Below are positions 45,951 through 57,600 of a stretch of 64,000 nt of DNA, one piece after another (position 1 is the first letter of the stretch; each line of letters starts with the position of its first letter). Source of the stretch: Bilabrum cf. latius (taxonomy: Eukaryota; Bigyra: Bicosoecida; Bigyra; Bicosoecida). Below the pieces are notes generated by a model. The model did no database searches, was not told the DNA's origin, and saw only the letters and a program-made list of their open reading frames with translations. The position numbers and the translations under genes were made by a program. The DNA is taken from NCBI GenBank assembly GCA_965178125.1, contig OZ237751.1, positions 124,001 to 188,000 of the forward strand, written 5' to 3'.

Positions 45951-46695
45951 GTGCAGGGAAGCATTTAGGTAAGCCGCACCGGACTGGCGTCGGGCAGCAC
46001 GAGTGCGACGGCTGGAAGCACTTTGATTTTTGAGAGACGTCCGCTGTGTGATCTTCGCTCGCAGGGTTTTCGATGCCGACGGGTCGGGCAGCATTGATGC
46101 AATGGAACTAAATGCCGTATTGGAGGCTCTTGGTCAGCGGGTGACCAGCGAGGAGCTCTTCTCCATGATTCACAGCGTGGAGCCTGGGTGCACCACCATT
46201 TCGTTTCCTGCTTTCCTCCGAATTATCGAGAAGCAGAAAGAGAGAGCTAGCAGGGTAGATGACTAGGCAGATTGTAAGCTCAAAGCGCCGTCGTGACCTA
46301 TTTTGCGCTCGGCGAGTGACCGCTTCGGTCGGTGGTGCGATTGTGGCCGGTGGTACAGCTTGCATCACACAAGCCGTTGCTTTTTACTCTGGCGCGATTC
46401 GATTTATTTCGCAGTATTGGATGCTTTCGTTGCTGTTGGGGGCAAGCCGGACGGCAGCGGCAGCGTGAAGCGAGAGGTGCTGGAGGACGTGATCAAGAAC
46501 CAGTTCGGGCTGAGCATCAACATCGGGGCGCTCATCGACCTCGTCGACGTGGACGGGTCTGGCGAGATCGAATTTTCGGAGTTCGTGGGACTGCTGACCG
46601 CCAAGCGAACAGTGCCGCCGGGCCCGCCGGACGGGGAGGAGGACGAGGACGGCGGGGGCGACGGAGCGGCTGCTGCCGGCGGTGCCGGCTCATGA
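45951..46695 (+). CDS. Calmodulin-like EF-hand protein (5' exon unresolved)
   Basis: Exons 45951(or earlier)-45968, 46065-46273 and 46415-46695, with introns of 96 and 141 bp, phase-consistent, TGA stop. The first junction rebuilds CREAFRVFDADGSGS, a canonical EF-hand with loop DADGSGSIDAME. A degenerate second hand follows, then after the in-frame TAG at 46264 (RVDD*ADLLDAFVAVGG) a third, loop-poor hand (KPDGSGSV) and a fourth canonical loop DVDGSGEIEFSE. The LLDAFVAVGGKPDGSG block is typical of calmodulin-like axonemal EF-hand proteins (dynein light chain LC4 type). Two loops should bind calcium. The acidic Gly/Ala tail is lineage-specific. Confidence 0.75.
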
Positions 46696-46837
46696 TTTGA
46701 ATAATGACCACCACAACTTTGATTGGTACGGCACTTGGATACAACTGCAGCTCGCACTCCTTCTTTCGAATGGCATAAATGATTCATGATTCATCCGTAC
46801 CTGTAGCAAGGCACGCCTGCTCCTTCCCAGCCATCGC

Positions 46838-48640
46838 TCACCGCGCCTTGGATTTCTTGCTCCGGGCGGCAGGGAACACGAGAGGAGTCTTCAGGACGAG
46901 ACACTTGGTCTTGACCCCGGCCTTCTCCCCCTGGGCCTCCCTGGCCCCCATCTGCGCGAACCTGGCCCGCATCACAGAGGCGGTGAATCCAAGTGCATCG
47001 GCGATGGACGGCAGCACGCCAACGGGGATGGCGAACTGGTACAGGTACAGCCAGCCCACCAGCAGGTGTGCATCGAGCCGGGCCTGGGCCTCCCTGTTCC
47101 TCTCCCAGCACACCTTAAACCTGCTCGACTTGTCCGAGTTCTTGCGCGTGAACTTGCGGAGCATGGCTGCCCCCGCGGCTTTGGGCAGCAGCCGCAGCTG
47201 CTTGATGGCCCTGGGGTCCCCTGCATCTGTGACGGGGTCTTCTCCTTCTTCATCCTTCTTCTCTTCGGCCTTGGGCTTGCCGCTGTCTGAGGAGGCGGCA
47301 GCAGAGGAGGAGGCGCTGCTGGCAGCGGATGATGAGGAGGAGGAAGACGAGGAGGAGGAAGAAGCCGGCGCTACCTCTGACTCTTGTTCCTTCGCCTCTG
47401 GCTTGGCACCACCCTCCTCTCCCTCTCCCTCTCCCTCCTGCTCCTGCTGCTGGGGGCGCTGCACTCGGCCCACCAGCATGCTGCCAGCCGATCGTATCCT
47501 CAGCGCCACGTCCAGGAACGCTAGCATCTTCGACTGCTCCCGCCTCGTCTTGCGGTCCGGGTTCAGGCCCGCGAGCTCCTGCAGGTAGTCGCGCACGTAC
47601 TTGTGCATGCCCACCGCGTGAGCCAGTGCGGCCACTCCCCGCTCCTCGGGTGCCCCCGCACCGCCGGCCGCGCCCCCGCTGGCCGCCTGTTTCCCCTCGG
47701 CCTGCAGCGCCTTGCCCAACCTGCCCGCGTACTCCCCCAGCGCCGCCTGCTCCTCGGCGGACAAGAGACCCTCTAAGGGGTATGCCTCCGCCGGGGTCTC
47801 CGCCTCCTGGTTGAACTTGGGGAACACGCGCCTGCGGAGCCCCATGGCTTGGTCCTCCTCCACGGACAGCACCTTGGTGGGGTCCCTCCCCTGCTTGGCT
47901 GCGCGGCGCCTCGCCTGCTCCAGCGGGTCGGAGGTCTTCGAGTCGTGCTTCACCTGGCTGAGCACGGCGCTGGCGCCCGCCACCTGAGTGTGGTCCACTC
48001 GACTGGCGGCCTTGGACCGGAGCTACTTCTGGTTCTTGGCGCTCCCGAAGGCCTCCGTCAGCAGCCGGTTCCGCTCCAGCTGCGCGGCGACGGTGGCGCT
48101 CCGGCCCTCGGCCTGCATGGCGGCGGCTGCCACCTGCGCGTCAACGCTCTGCTGGCCCGCGCGGTCGATGCGACCCTTTACGGACTGCTTGAGCGTAACA
48201 AGGTGGGGCGTGGGGTGCACCGTGACGGTCCGTGTCTTGGGGTCCACAACTGCAACTGCGTAGGTGCACCTCGACCTGCGCTCCCCGATACCCATCTGCG
48301 CGTCGCCACGATAGACTAACACCTAGTTCTCGGCATGGAGCTTTACAACCCTACGCTTCTTGCTGCCTCTAGCGCTTACCTTCGCCCGGGTTGCACCCAT
48401 GCCCATCGTCTTCCCGAGCACCTCCTCCGAATCGCTCTCGCTGTCGCTCGCGTCACTTCCTCCGTCGCTACCATCTTCCATCTCTTTTCTGCCTCTGCGC
48501 CTGCCAATTCTACTGTTGCCAGCTTCCAAACTGGCCATGGGGGGCATACCCTGGGGGAAAGTTGCGATCACTGGGGGCTCCTGTTCATCTTCGGCCGTGA
48601 CAACCTTAACTCGGAACGTTTTCCCGAACTGCTCGTTCAT
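46838..48640 (-). CDS. RPA49: RNA polymerase I subunit RPA49 (POLR1E/PAF53 homologue)
   Basis: One exon of about 600 codons, ATG 48640 to TGA 46838, with TAGs at 48323 and 48023. N-terminal dimerisation domain: KVVTAEDEQEPPVIATFPQG, then KLHAEN(Q)VLVYRG. The family motif near the end of this domain reads RNRLLTEAFGSAKNQKQLRS, matching the EAFGTKK signature of RPA49. The C-terminal tandem winged-helix part contains the YPLEGLLSAEEQ, MHKYVRDYLQEL and ADALGFTASVMRARF segments. RPA49 with RPA34 stimulates Pol I initiation, elongation and escape in rRNA synthesis. A Ser/Glu/Lys insertion (about 47270-47440) lengthens the linker. The second TAG falls within the EAFGSAKNQK*LRS motif. Confidence 0.85.
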
Positions 48641-48855
48641 GCCGAAGGTTATGAATCCAAACTATCTGCTGATAACAAATGCAAGCCGCCCAACTGCAGA
48701 AACAATCCAATATGGCCAACTTCTGAATGTGCCTTGAAAATGATTATTCCGTCGACCGAATCTGCACGCTACCCAAGTATCGCTTGCCGCTGCGTCACTA
48801 CACCAAGAGCGGCCTGTGAGTCACAGAAAAAGTTACACCATATCACAATAGAGCA

Positions 48856-51800
48856 TCAACTCTGGCCTGCCGTATATCGGCTCACGGCAGGCGTCAAATC
48901 CGATTCACCGCTGAGCCGAGCGCTGGACGAGCCCCCCACCTGGATCGCCTCCCCCGCCACCTGGCGCGCCTCGGCTGGGCCCATGAGCCGGCCCGTGATT
49001 CGGCCTGGGCGACCACCTTGGAAATGACGCCCCAGCTGCTTCCTAGGACCTCGCCTGGCTGTCTTACCCCTGAGTGCACGAGCTGAGCCGCTGGATATGC
49101 TAGCGTGACTAGGCCCGGCCCTGGCCCTGCCCACGAAAAGCTGCCCCTCTTGTCCCGAAACTGCATCCTTGTGTTCCCTGGCCGCATCGGGGCCGAAGAG
49201 ATGAGACGTACTCGGAGTGAAACCGCTTGGAGCCCGCGGTTCGCCGGTGCTGGCGCGTTGTTCCCCGGAGACATGATGCCGCTGTCCGGTGGGGTCACGA
49301 TGTCGCCCCCTGGCACCGGCACTAGCACCGGCACCGGTACTGGCGTGCAGTGAGGCATGGGGCGCGACGGACAGGTCAAGCCCAGAGGCTAGTACAGCCG
49401 ATGGCACGTCTCCCCGCTCCCTGCGACCAGTGCGCCCTTTGTATCCGTCGCGGTGCAGCCCACTCCTCGGGGGCAGGAACCGACCTCTTGCGCCACTTTT
49501 GTTTGCTTCCTTCGCGCGACCACTCGCGCCGCCGGCACGTCTCGCAGACCTGCGCCCGGTTGCATCGCCCGCGCCCGCGCGAGAGCCTGCCATGCCAATC
49601 CCCATCACCAGGCCGCCCGAGCGCGAGGCTGCTCTGGATGATCCGGCGCCCGGCTGTGGGCCACTTGTTTGTTCCCTAGGGGGTTGATGTTCCCTGGTAG
49701 AGCGGTGAGTCTCATTAACACCTCGGGGCACAGTAAGGGGAGATGCACGAATGCGGCTAGTGCGAGCGTCCCTTGGCTGGTCCCTGTCGCTTGCCCTCGA
49801 GCCAGAGCGAGAGTCCCGGGGCTTTTCTCTGGCTTCGTCTCGGCCAGCTGATCCCGCAGAGGAGGGATCCACGGGCAGCATCATGGAGCCAATCTGTAGG
49901 TCGAGCGAGGGCCCAGCAGGTTCACTCGGCAGCCCATCGACCGCCCTTGCAAGGCCAAGGCGAGACGGTGCCTCGCGCCGCGCGGAGTACGAACGCGACG
50001 TGCGCTGCTCCCCTCCAGGCCTGCGCTTTGCTATGCCAACCCCTACGCTGCTGCTGCCAGCTCTTGTCGTGCCATCTGCCCCGCCATTCACAAGCAGCAG
50101 CGAATCCATCGATTCGATTTCCTCTCCCTATCCGGTCGAGACGCCTGGCCGGGAAGACAGCTTGCCGCCGCTGGTAGAACTCTCGCTCGGTGGTCTGGCC
50201 TGACGGGGAGGAGGCTCCAGCCCAGGGAACAGGAGCAAGCCGTCCGCTCCTGTCTACAACTTGCTGGCCGCGCACCCATCTCCCCCGGGACACTTGTTGT
50301 TCCTCCGAGCGAGCCACTCCTCCAAGCAGTCGTCGTGCACCCGGCATCCACACGGAAGGTGCCGGCCGGGAGCCGCGCCACCCACGGGGCCAGAGCAGTC
50401 GCAGCATTTGCTCCCGCTGCTGCCCGGGGCCTCGTGGGTGCCGAAGGAGGAGCTCCCCACAGAGGGCAGGGAGCCCACCAAGTACCGGATCAGCGCGGGG
50501 GACGACGCACTCGTCACACCTAGATCCGGCCCGGATCTGCCCAGTCCCCGCCTCGCCGCCGCCGCCCGCTGCCTCTCCAGCTCCCTGGCTCGCTGCCAGC
50601 GGTCCAGGGACATCAGGAGGTCGTAGTCGGCCGGGGTGATCTCTCGGTCCTCCAGTCCGGCGAGTGCCTCCTGCATCGCGGCAGCATCGTGCAGTGCACC
50701 TGCTGGCGGACTGGCGGACGAGGAGGAACCCCTCGCAGCGGGGGTGGTGGGGTCCGAGCTTGCCCCCCTGCTGGGGGCGGGGTGCCACCCGTGCCAGGAG
50801 ACCAGCTCGCTCACCGACATGGGCATGGGCATCGGTGCAGACGCGGAGGAGGCCGGCGATTTCGAAGATGAAGATGGCCAGGTGCGCGCCGGTGTTTCCC
50901 TGCACACGAAGCAGTGCTTGCATGCCTGCCTGTACGCGCCTCTTGCGGCCTAAGGCTGCTTGTCGGGTGCACATGCCTGACCGGAGTGGTCGTGATTTTG
51001 ACCCGGCTGGGCTGCAGCTGACTGGCCACTTCCATGGACCATTCCCACGCTTAGGATACCCTATCGCTGCCTTGTCTGATGTATCGCACTCCTCACGCTC
51101 CCACTGAGAGCCCGATCTCCCAGTCGCAAAAGGGCACCAGGGCAAGGACCGCCCGATCCATGGCGCGGCTCCACTCGGCGGCTTCGTGCCTCATTTTCCT
51201 GCCTATTCCTGGTCTCTGCTATCTTCTTCTTCTTCATCCTGCGCCTAGGCATGCGCCCCCCTTCGTGCTCTCCTCTAAAGTAACACCGGGAGCACAGGTC
51301 CATCGCACTGCAGTGCACGCACCGTAGCCGCAGCCCAACCAGCGGGCTGGTCCCGCAGAAGGCGCACCTCACACCCCGGTGCTGCCGCCTGCCGCTGCCA
51401 CCGCTTCCTGCATGGCCGCGTCGGCTGGATCGCTCCTGCCGCCGCAGGGCAGACGCCACGGACCGCGGGTCTCCTCCCCCGGTGGACGGGAGAGACCCCC
51501 GAGCACTTGCTCCGCTCCAGCCCGTGCTCGCCTTGTCACCCGAAGCGGCCGCCGCCCCCACTTCCCATTGCGCGCGGCAGAGAGGACACGTGACGTCGGC
51601 GTGCTCCGCCGCCCGATGCTCCGCCCACACTCGCATGCAGTGCGTGTGCAGGTTCTGACCGCAGCTCGAGGCGCACCACACGAGCTGCTCGTCAGGCGTC
51701 ATTGGGTCCTGACAGATGGGACAGGTCTCCCCCGGCTGGAGCGGCTATCGCTCTATCCCAGACGCGGGAGGTTTGGTCCCATCGCGCGCGCCTGGGCCTG

Positions 51801-52290
51801 GGCCGGCGCCGCTGCTGCCAGTGCCGTCCTCGTGGCGGAAATTCCGACGCTGCCGCAGGGCGCGCTGCCTACCAAACCGAGCTTCTGCCCGTTCCCTGCC
51901 CTCGAGAATGGCTTCCACTTCAGCATCCGTAAGCGATAGCTGGTACAGTAGCGGGCTGTCCGCGGATACGTGCAGCAAGCGATGCATTGCGAAGACCAGG
52001 TGTTTGCACAGCTACGACGCCGGCCTGTCCCCGAAGCAGCTAGAGCAGAGAAGCTCCCGCCCAATAAATACTCTGATTCGCTTTGAGCGTAGCTTCTACC
52101 CGTCCAGAGGCCCAGCGTCGCTTGAAGCCTCAGTTGGTGTGCCGGGCGGCTGCTCCTATTCAACCAAAATGAAACCCGTCGAGCCAAGGTCCTGGACACG
52201 GAACAGGCTGCGATTCTGCGCGAGCGTGTCCAAAATCTTGGGCAAGTCTGGGGGTGGGCGGGAAATCCATGGGGTAGATCGGACAGCCAT
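48856..52290 (-). CDS. ZSWIM2: ZSWIM2/MEX-type E3 ubiquitin ligase (SWIM, RING, ZZ, RING)
   Basis: 1144 codons in one frame, ATG 52290 to TGA 48856, joined through eight TAGs. Order: N-terminal LFRVQDLGSTGFILVE; SWIM finger at residues about 80-95 (CSSCFGDRPASQLCKHLVF); RING at about 187-235 (ETCPICQDPM ... HTHCMRVW ... CPLCRAQW); ZZ finger near 307 (VRCAFCGTS ... CVHCSAMDLCSRCYF); a HCFVCRE segment; and a second RING near 623 (KCCDCSGPV ... LPCGCRVHDDCLEEWL). This order is diagnostic for ZSWIM2 (MEX), a self-ubiquitinating E3 known from testis. One TAG lies inside the SWIM finger just before LCKHL. The last 400 residues are Arg/Ser/Gly-rich and likely disordered. Genomes that keep ZSWIM2 are, to my knowledge, mostly flagellated; this link is inference. 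Confidence 0.85.
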
Positions 52291-52415
52291 CCTGCTAGGC
52301 CTGGCTGTCCTGTGTGCAGGCAACGGCAACTGCCCGTAAGTGGGTTTTGGTGTGACGACAAGACTAGGTCGGACAGCAAAATGCAAGGTCGTGTTGTCCT
52401 TCAATCGGCATAGTC

Positions 52416-54332
52416 TTATCTTCGCGTGGTTAGAGCGCGCCTCTGCCTGGTCCATCCCCACAAGGACGCACCCAAAGCAGCACAATGCAGCAGCAAGCCC
52501 CCGAGCATCACGTATCGGCCCACCTGCCTCGCAGTTGCAGCACCACCAACCCCTTGCACCTTCACCACGCCCGCTGCTTCCGCACGACCAGCCGCCTCCT
52601 CCCTCTCCCCCCCTCTCACATCCCCGGGCCCCACCACCACCCCCCTCCCCTCTCTCTCAACCTCCCTCGCCCACCGCAGCCTACCCTCGATCTTCGCCCT
52701 CGACTCCTCGTCAAAGGCCTCATCCGCGCCCTTCTCCAGAAGCTCCCTCGCGCACCCGTCCGTCAGCAGCACCCAGTTGTGCCTCGAGGGTCCCTCCTCC
52801 GGCCTCCACCGCGCCAGCAGCAGGCCCCCCTTCTTGGACCCCATCCGGAGCCCAGTCACCGCGCACCGGCCCCTCCACACGTGCGTCAGCAGGTACTCCA
52901 CCACGGTCGGGCTCACGTCGTCCTCCAGTTCCGGTTTCTCGACCCCGTGCTCCCGTTTTTCCCTGTGGGTCAGCCGGTGGAACGTCTTGGTGACCAGGCT
53001 CTTTGAGGGCCGGGGCAGCGTCAGGGGGCTCTTGATGGGCTTGCCCGCCAGCTCGCACAGCGCGTGCGTGGCCAGCGCCATTCCCATCAGAGCGGGAAGG
53101 GTGCCCAGGACCGGCATGACTCGGAGCCGCATGCCTCCCACGGCTCCGAACTCCGTGGGGTTCTCGGCCTGGGCTTTGGTGAGAGGCAGCAGCTTCACCG
53201 CGGGCTCCTCGCTCGTGTAGACCACTTGGGTGCTGGCCAGCAACTGCGCGTACCTCTTCGCCCCCTCCTCGCTGAGCTCGTCCTGCAAGGGAAGCCAGAA
53301 CATGCCGTGCTGCTCGTCCCCGCCGCCCTTGTCCTTGCCCTTGCCCTTGCCCTCGCCCTTGTCCTTGCCCTTCATCGCCGCCCTCCTGGCCTCCTCCTCG
53401 GGGAAGGGCGGCTCTCCTGCAGCCAGCCTCCTCTGCACCCTGCTCCTCTCCTGCTAGGGCAAAGAGGCGAAGTACTCCTCCTTGCGCATGTCTAATCGAA
53501 GCCTGTACCTCAGCTGGATGGCGAGCGAGTCCACGATGGTGCTGTCCAGCGTGCTCAGGTGCATCCTGGTGAAGTCGCACTTGCCCCCCGCCCCCAGGGC
53601 ACACACCACGGGCAGCCCCAGTCGGTCGCAGGCCATCACCAGCTGGGCCTTGGTGGGAGTATCGTCGATGCAGTCCAGGACCAGGTCGGGCTTGCCCCAG
53701 TCCAGGGAGGAGGCAGGGGCAGAGGAGGAGGAAGCTGCACCACCTGGGCCGGGGGCGGTCGAGTCGCCCAGCGATGCAGGCGGCTGCGCCGGACCCACTA
53801 GCAGCTCGTCGGCGGAGGTACCCCGGAACATCTGCGTCACCGCATCCACCTGCACGAACGGGGCAATCTCGTGGAAATGCGCCTGGCAGGCCTCCACCTT
53901 GGGGATGCCTACGTCGCGGCGGGTCGCGACAGCATGCCTGTTCAGGCTGGACAGGGTCACGTTGTCGAAATCGATGAGCCTGAGCTTGCTGACTCCAGAA
54001 CGAGCGAGCATGTGGGCTGCGTGTGACCCAACCCCCCCAAGGCCGACAACAACCACGTACGAGCCCTCCAGCTTCTGCTGGGGCTTGTCGCCAAAGAACT
54101 GGCGTATGCGGGACAGCTACTCGTCCCGAAGCTGGGGCGAATCTTCTAGAGCCTGGCCTGATACTGCATCCATGCCCGACGCAATGCTTCCAGCCGTCGA
54201 GGGGCCATGCTGCTTTTGTTTGCATGGGGCACCAGAGTTGGTTGCACCGGCGAACTCCTCAATGGCCAAACCTGCGAGAAATGCGAGGCTGCCCCCCGCA
54301 GAGCAAATTGCAGCTACCTTGAGAGGTTCCAT
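52416..54332 (-). CDS. TCD/TcdA-family tRNA threonylcarbamoyladenosine dehydratase (E1-like)
   Basis: One exon of 638 codons, ATG 54332 to TAA, with TAGs at 54117 and 53454. The N terminus has a TM-like anchor (AAICSAGGSLAFLAGLA), as in yeast Tcd1/Tcd2 at the mitochondrial outer membrane. The E1-like ATP-binding domain follows: VVVVGLGGVGSHAAHMLARSG, LIDFDNVTLSSLNRHAVAT, DVGIPKVEA, DLVLDCIDDTPTK. The enzyme cyclises t6A to ct6A at position 37 of ANN-decoding tRNAs. The first TAG is in LRDE*LSRIRQFFG, where the family has a conserved REQLARN sequence, so TAG matches Gln. The C-terminal region has the family helices (GTLPALMGMALATHALCELAGKP) and an extra TM-like segment near the end. Confidence 0.85.
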
Positions 54333-54614
54333 TATAAATGCAAAGAACAAAGCAGGCACTTTCGCTGAAATTTGCGAAACTTGCGTCGTTCTTTTCTTGC
54401 CCGAGCCTACGAACGTTCGATGAAATAGTAGCGTGATGCTTTGATCAAGTCTGATATTTGCGCTACGTTCGAACTAGATCGATCCTGCCTGCTTCAGGCT
54501 GGGATCACAGAGCAGCACACAACCACAGTTTCATTTTATCACTACTGAGCTCCACATCCCTTACGGATTTGTCGGTATTGCGAAATAGAGTCGCCCGGAA
54601 ACGCTACTGGACTG
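54333..54614. promoter_or_regulatory. Divergent upstream region (TCD / NUP188-like)
   Basis: 282 bp between two divergent start codons; AT-richer than both coding flanks. It must contain both promoters. No specific element recognised. Confidence 0.45.
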
Positions 54615-57600
54615 ATGGCGGGGAGCAGCACTCCAATTCTACCAACTAGCCTCCGGTAGCTGTTGCTCGCGGTCGAAGGCGAGTACCAGGTTGACGATGC
54701 TTCCCTGATCTCGGCGTTGGGTCATTCCAGTCTCCCAGAGTCTCTGTCAAGGTTTGGACAGCACTTCGGGAAGCCCTCATAGAGTTCTCTCGAGGCCTTG
54801 CGATCCGGCGGCCCGGTGGTGTTACCAAGCGGGGAAACTCTTGAAATTAGTAGCGATGCCGCTGATAGCGAGGTGCGGTTCTGCGCCGATGTGGCGTCCA
54901 TGCTCCAAGTGGATGAGCTGCACGCCGCCGTCATATGGCAGCGCACGCCGGACTGCCGAGGCCTGGGAAGCTAGGAATAGCTGCTGCAGCCGCAATTTTT
55001 ACGAGTAGCGTGGCGCACGTACAGGGAAGAGCAGCTCGCGTCGATCCGCCTGCTGGAAGCGATGTACGTGCAGGCGCGGCAGCAGCTGCAGAGCGACTTG
55101 GCCATCCCCGAGGCGGCCGAAGCCAGCGGCGACGGGCCCGCCACGAGCATGGCAGTAGCGCTGGCGCGATGCCTGCGCGCCGTGGAGGAGGCGTGTACGG
55201 CTGGGAAGGGCAAGGCGGGCGTGGCTGCCGCTGCGGCCCGCGCCTACCTTCGGGTCAGGAAGGCAGACATGCCCGACGCGGACCTGGATCCGCCCCAGGC
55301 TGCCGTGGCCGCCGCCGGAGACAAGGCAGCCAGGGGCCCCGCGGGCGCCCTGCCTGCCACCATCACTTCTGCGGGTGAGCGCGCGTCCGCTGGGATCCGG
55401 AGCCGCTGGCCGTGCAGCTGCCTCCCGTGCCCTCAGATGGAGGAGGACGGGGCCGGCTTCCTGAGGGCGTTTCGGCGGGCGTGGGCCGAGCACCAGCTGG
55501 ACATGCAGAGGGCCCTTCTCTCTCTCATGGCCACGCTGGGGCACCAGTCCATGCGGCCGGTCACCTCGCTGCCCCCCGCCCAGCTAGGGGATATCCTGGG
55601 GGACCCCCTGGCGGACGAGCCGCCCCCGCAGCACCTGCGACACCTGGCACTGGACTCGGCCCAGGCCGCCGATCTGTGCCGGCAGCTGGAGGCATCGCTC
55701 CTCATGGCCGCGCTGGCGGGGCTGCAGCTGCATCTACCGGCGGAGGGCGGGCCCATGCCGCACCCGCTGCTGGCGCAGGAGCCAGCGGGCGAGGGGAGGC
55801 AGGGCACGGCAGGGGCGTTCGGGAGCCCCGATGGCAACAGCGGAGGCGGGGGCGCCGGACTGGGCGTGCCGGGCGGGCCGTAGTCCCCGCTGGCCGCGCT
55901 CTTCCACGGCGTGCATGCCAGGTGCGAGCAGTGGCGCGCGCAGACGAGACAGCTAGCACAGGGGGAAGCGGATGTCGAGGGCGCAGGAGCCGGCAGCGGG
56001 GCGCGTCTAGCGGGCGAGTCCGCGGTGGTGTCCCGAGCCATCCCCGCCCCGGTGCACGTGCCGCTGGCGCTGGCTCTGGCTGGGTTTGTGGAGCGGTTGC
56101 GCGCCACTGGGAGCTCCCTGGGCGCGCGGCTGGGACGTGAGATGCCGGCGGCCTCTGCCCTGATCCGGTCCGAGCTGGTGCTGTGCGGCGCCAAGGACGC
56201 CTTGCTGAGGGCCATCGCCGTGAGGGACGCGGAGGGGGCGGTGCCTAAGAGAGGTCGCCGGCGGGCTCTCCGATGGGCGGAGTCCCTGCGCGGGCTGGAG
56301 GACGCGGCGGCTTTATCCGGCTCGTCCGAGGGCGCCACGGTGTTTGGGGCACCGGTGCGTGCCGCTTGGCGGGAGGAGGAGGAAGTGGTGGCGGAGGCAG
56401 GCCACGACAGCGACAGCGAGGAGGAGGACTCGGGGGCAGTGGCGGGGCAGGACCTCAGATGGCTGGCGGAGGGCAGCTGGGACGTCCTCTCTGGGGAGCT
56501 GGATCGCACCCTAGCGCACCAGCTCAAGGAAGCGGCGCAGCAGGCCGGACCCGGGTCAGGGGCAGGGGCAAGCGAGAGCAAAGAGGCCGACCTACCGGGG
56601 GAGGGCGAGTCCAAAGAGGCAGAGCCGGCAGGCCCCTCCTCCTTCTCCTCCTCTCCGGAGGATGACTCCACGGAGGACCTGGAGCCCGCGCTGCTGCAGG
56701 AGGCCAGGGAGACGGAGGAGAGGAGGCACCGCCTGAGGTACCGCTCTCGAGCGGCTGCCATCGCCTCTGCCGTGCAGGACGATTTCTCGAAGAGACCGCT
56801 GCTGGCGCTGCCGCCGACCTCGGAGGAGTTCAGAGCCGCGAGGAGCAGCCTAGCAGAGGGCAGGGCAGGGGAGAGGGAGGGCGACTTGGGCGGGGGAGGG
56901 GGAGGCCCAGGGGGGCAGGAGGAGGCAGAGGGCGAGGTGCTGCCCCTGGTGCCTGGTCTAGGCGGCACGGGCGTGGGAGCCTCCCAGGGCGGGCTTGGGT
57001 CGAGGCCGAGGAGGCGATACCAGGCGCACGAGCGGAGCCTCTTCCGGCAGGCGGCGGAACTGCGGGGGAGCGATGCGGTGGGCGGGTCGTCATCATTGGG
57101 AGGGGTCGCGGCCTCCTCCCGTCCCGCGGCACAGGTGGCTCGAGAGCTCGGGGAACTGCCGCTGCTGCAGCTGCTGGAGGCGCGTGCGGCGGTGCAGCAC
57201 CAGTTCCCGCAGTCCGAGTCGGAGATGGACGCCTGCGTGTCGATGGTTCGCGGCGTATACCGGGGCCAGAGGCAGCGGGCCCTCGCGTTCTGGGCCTCGG
57301 TGGACCAGCGGGCCAGGGAACACGCGGGGGAGATGGCCCTGGATCGGGTGGTGCAGGCGGCCATCCGAGCGGACCCCGCGGTGGTGGACCACTCGTCCAT
57401 CCTGGGCGGCGGCGATGGGCTGCTGCGAGACCTCAAGCCGCTGGTGAGGCCCAGCGCACACGAGCTCGCCGCTGGCGTGGATCGCGCAGCGTGTGGCATC
57501 AGCCCGCTGCTCAGCCGTGCCAAGCAGCTGTTCCCGGCGCAGGTCAGGCACCTATGTGCCTTGGCAGAGGCGCTGGTGGTCCCCGGTGCGCCCGAGACGG

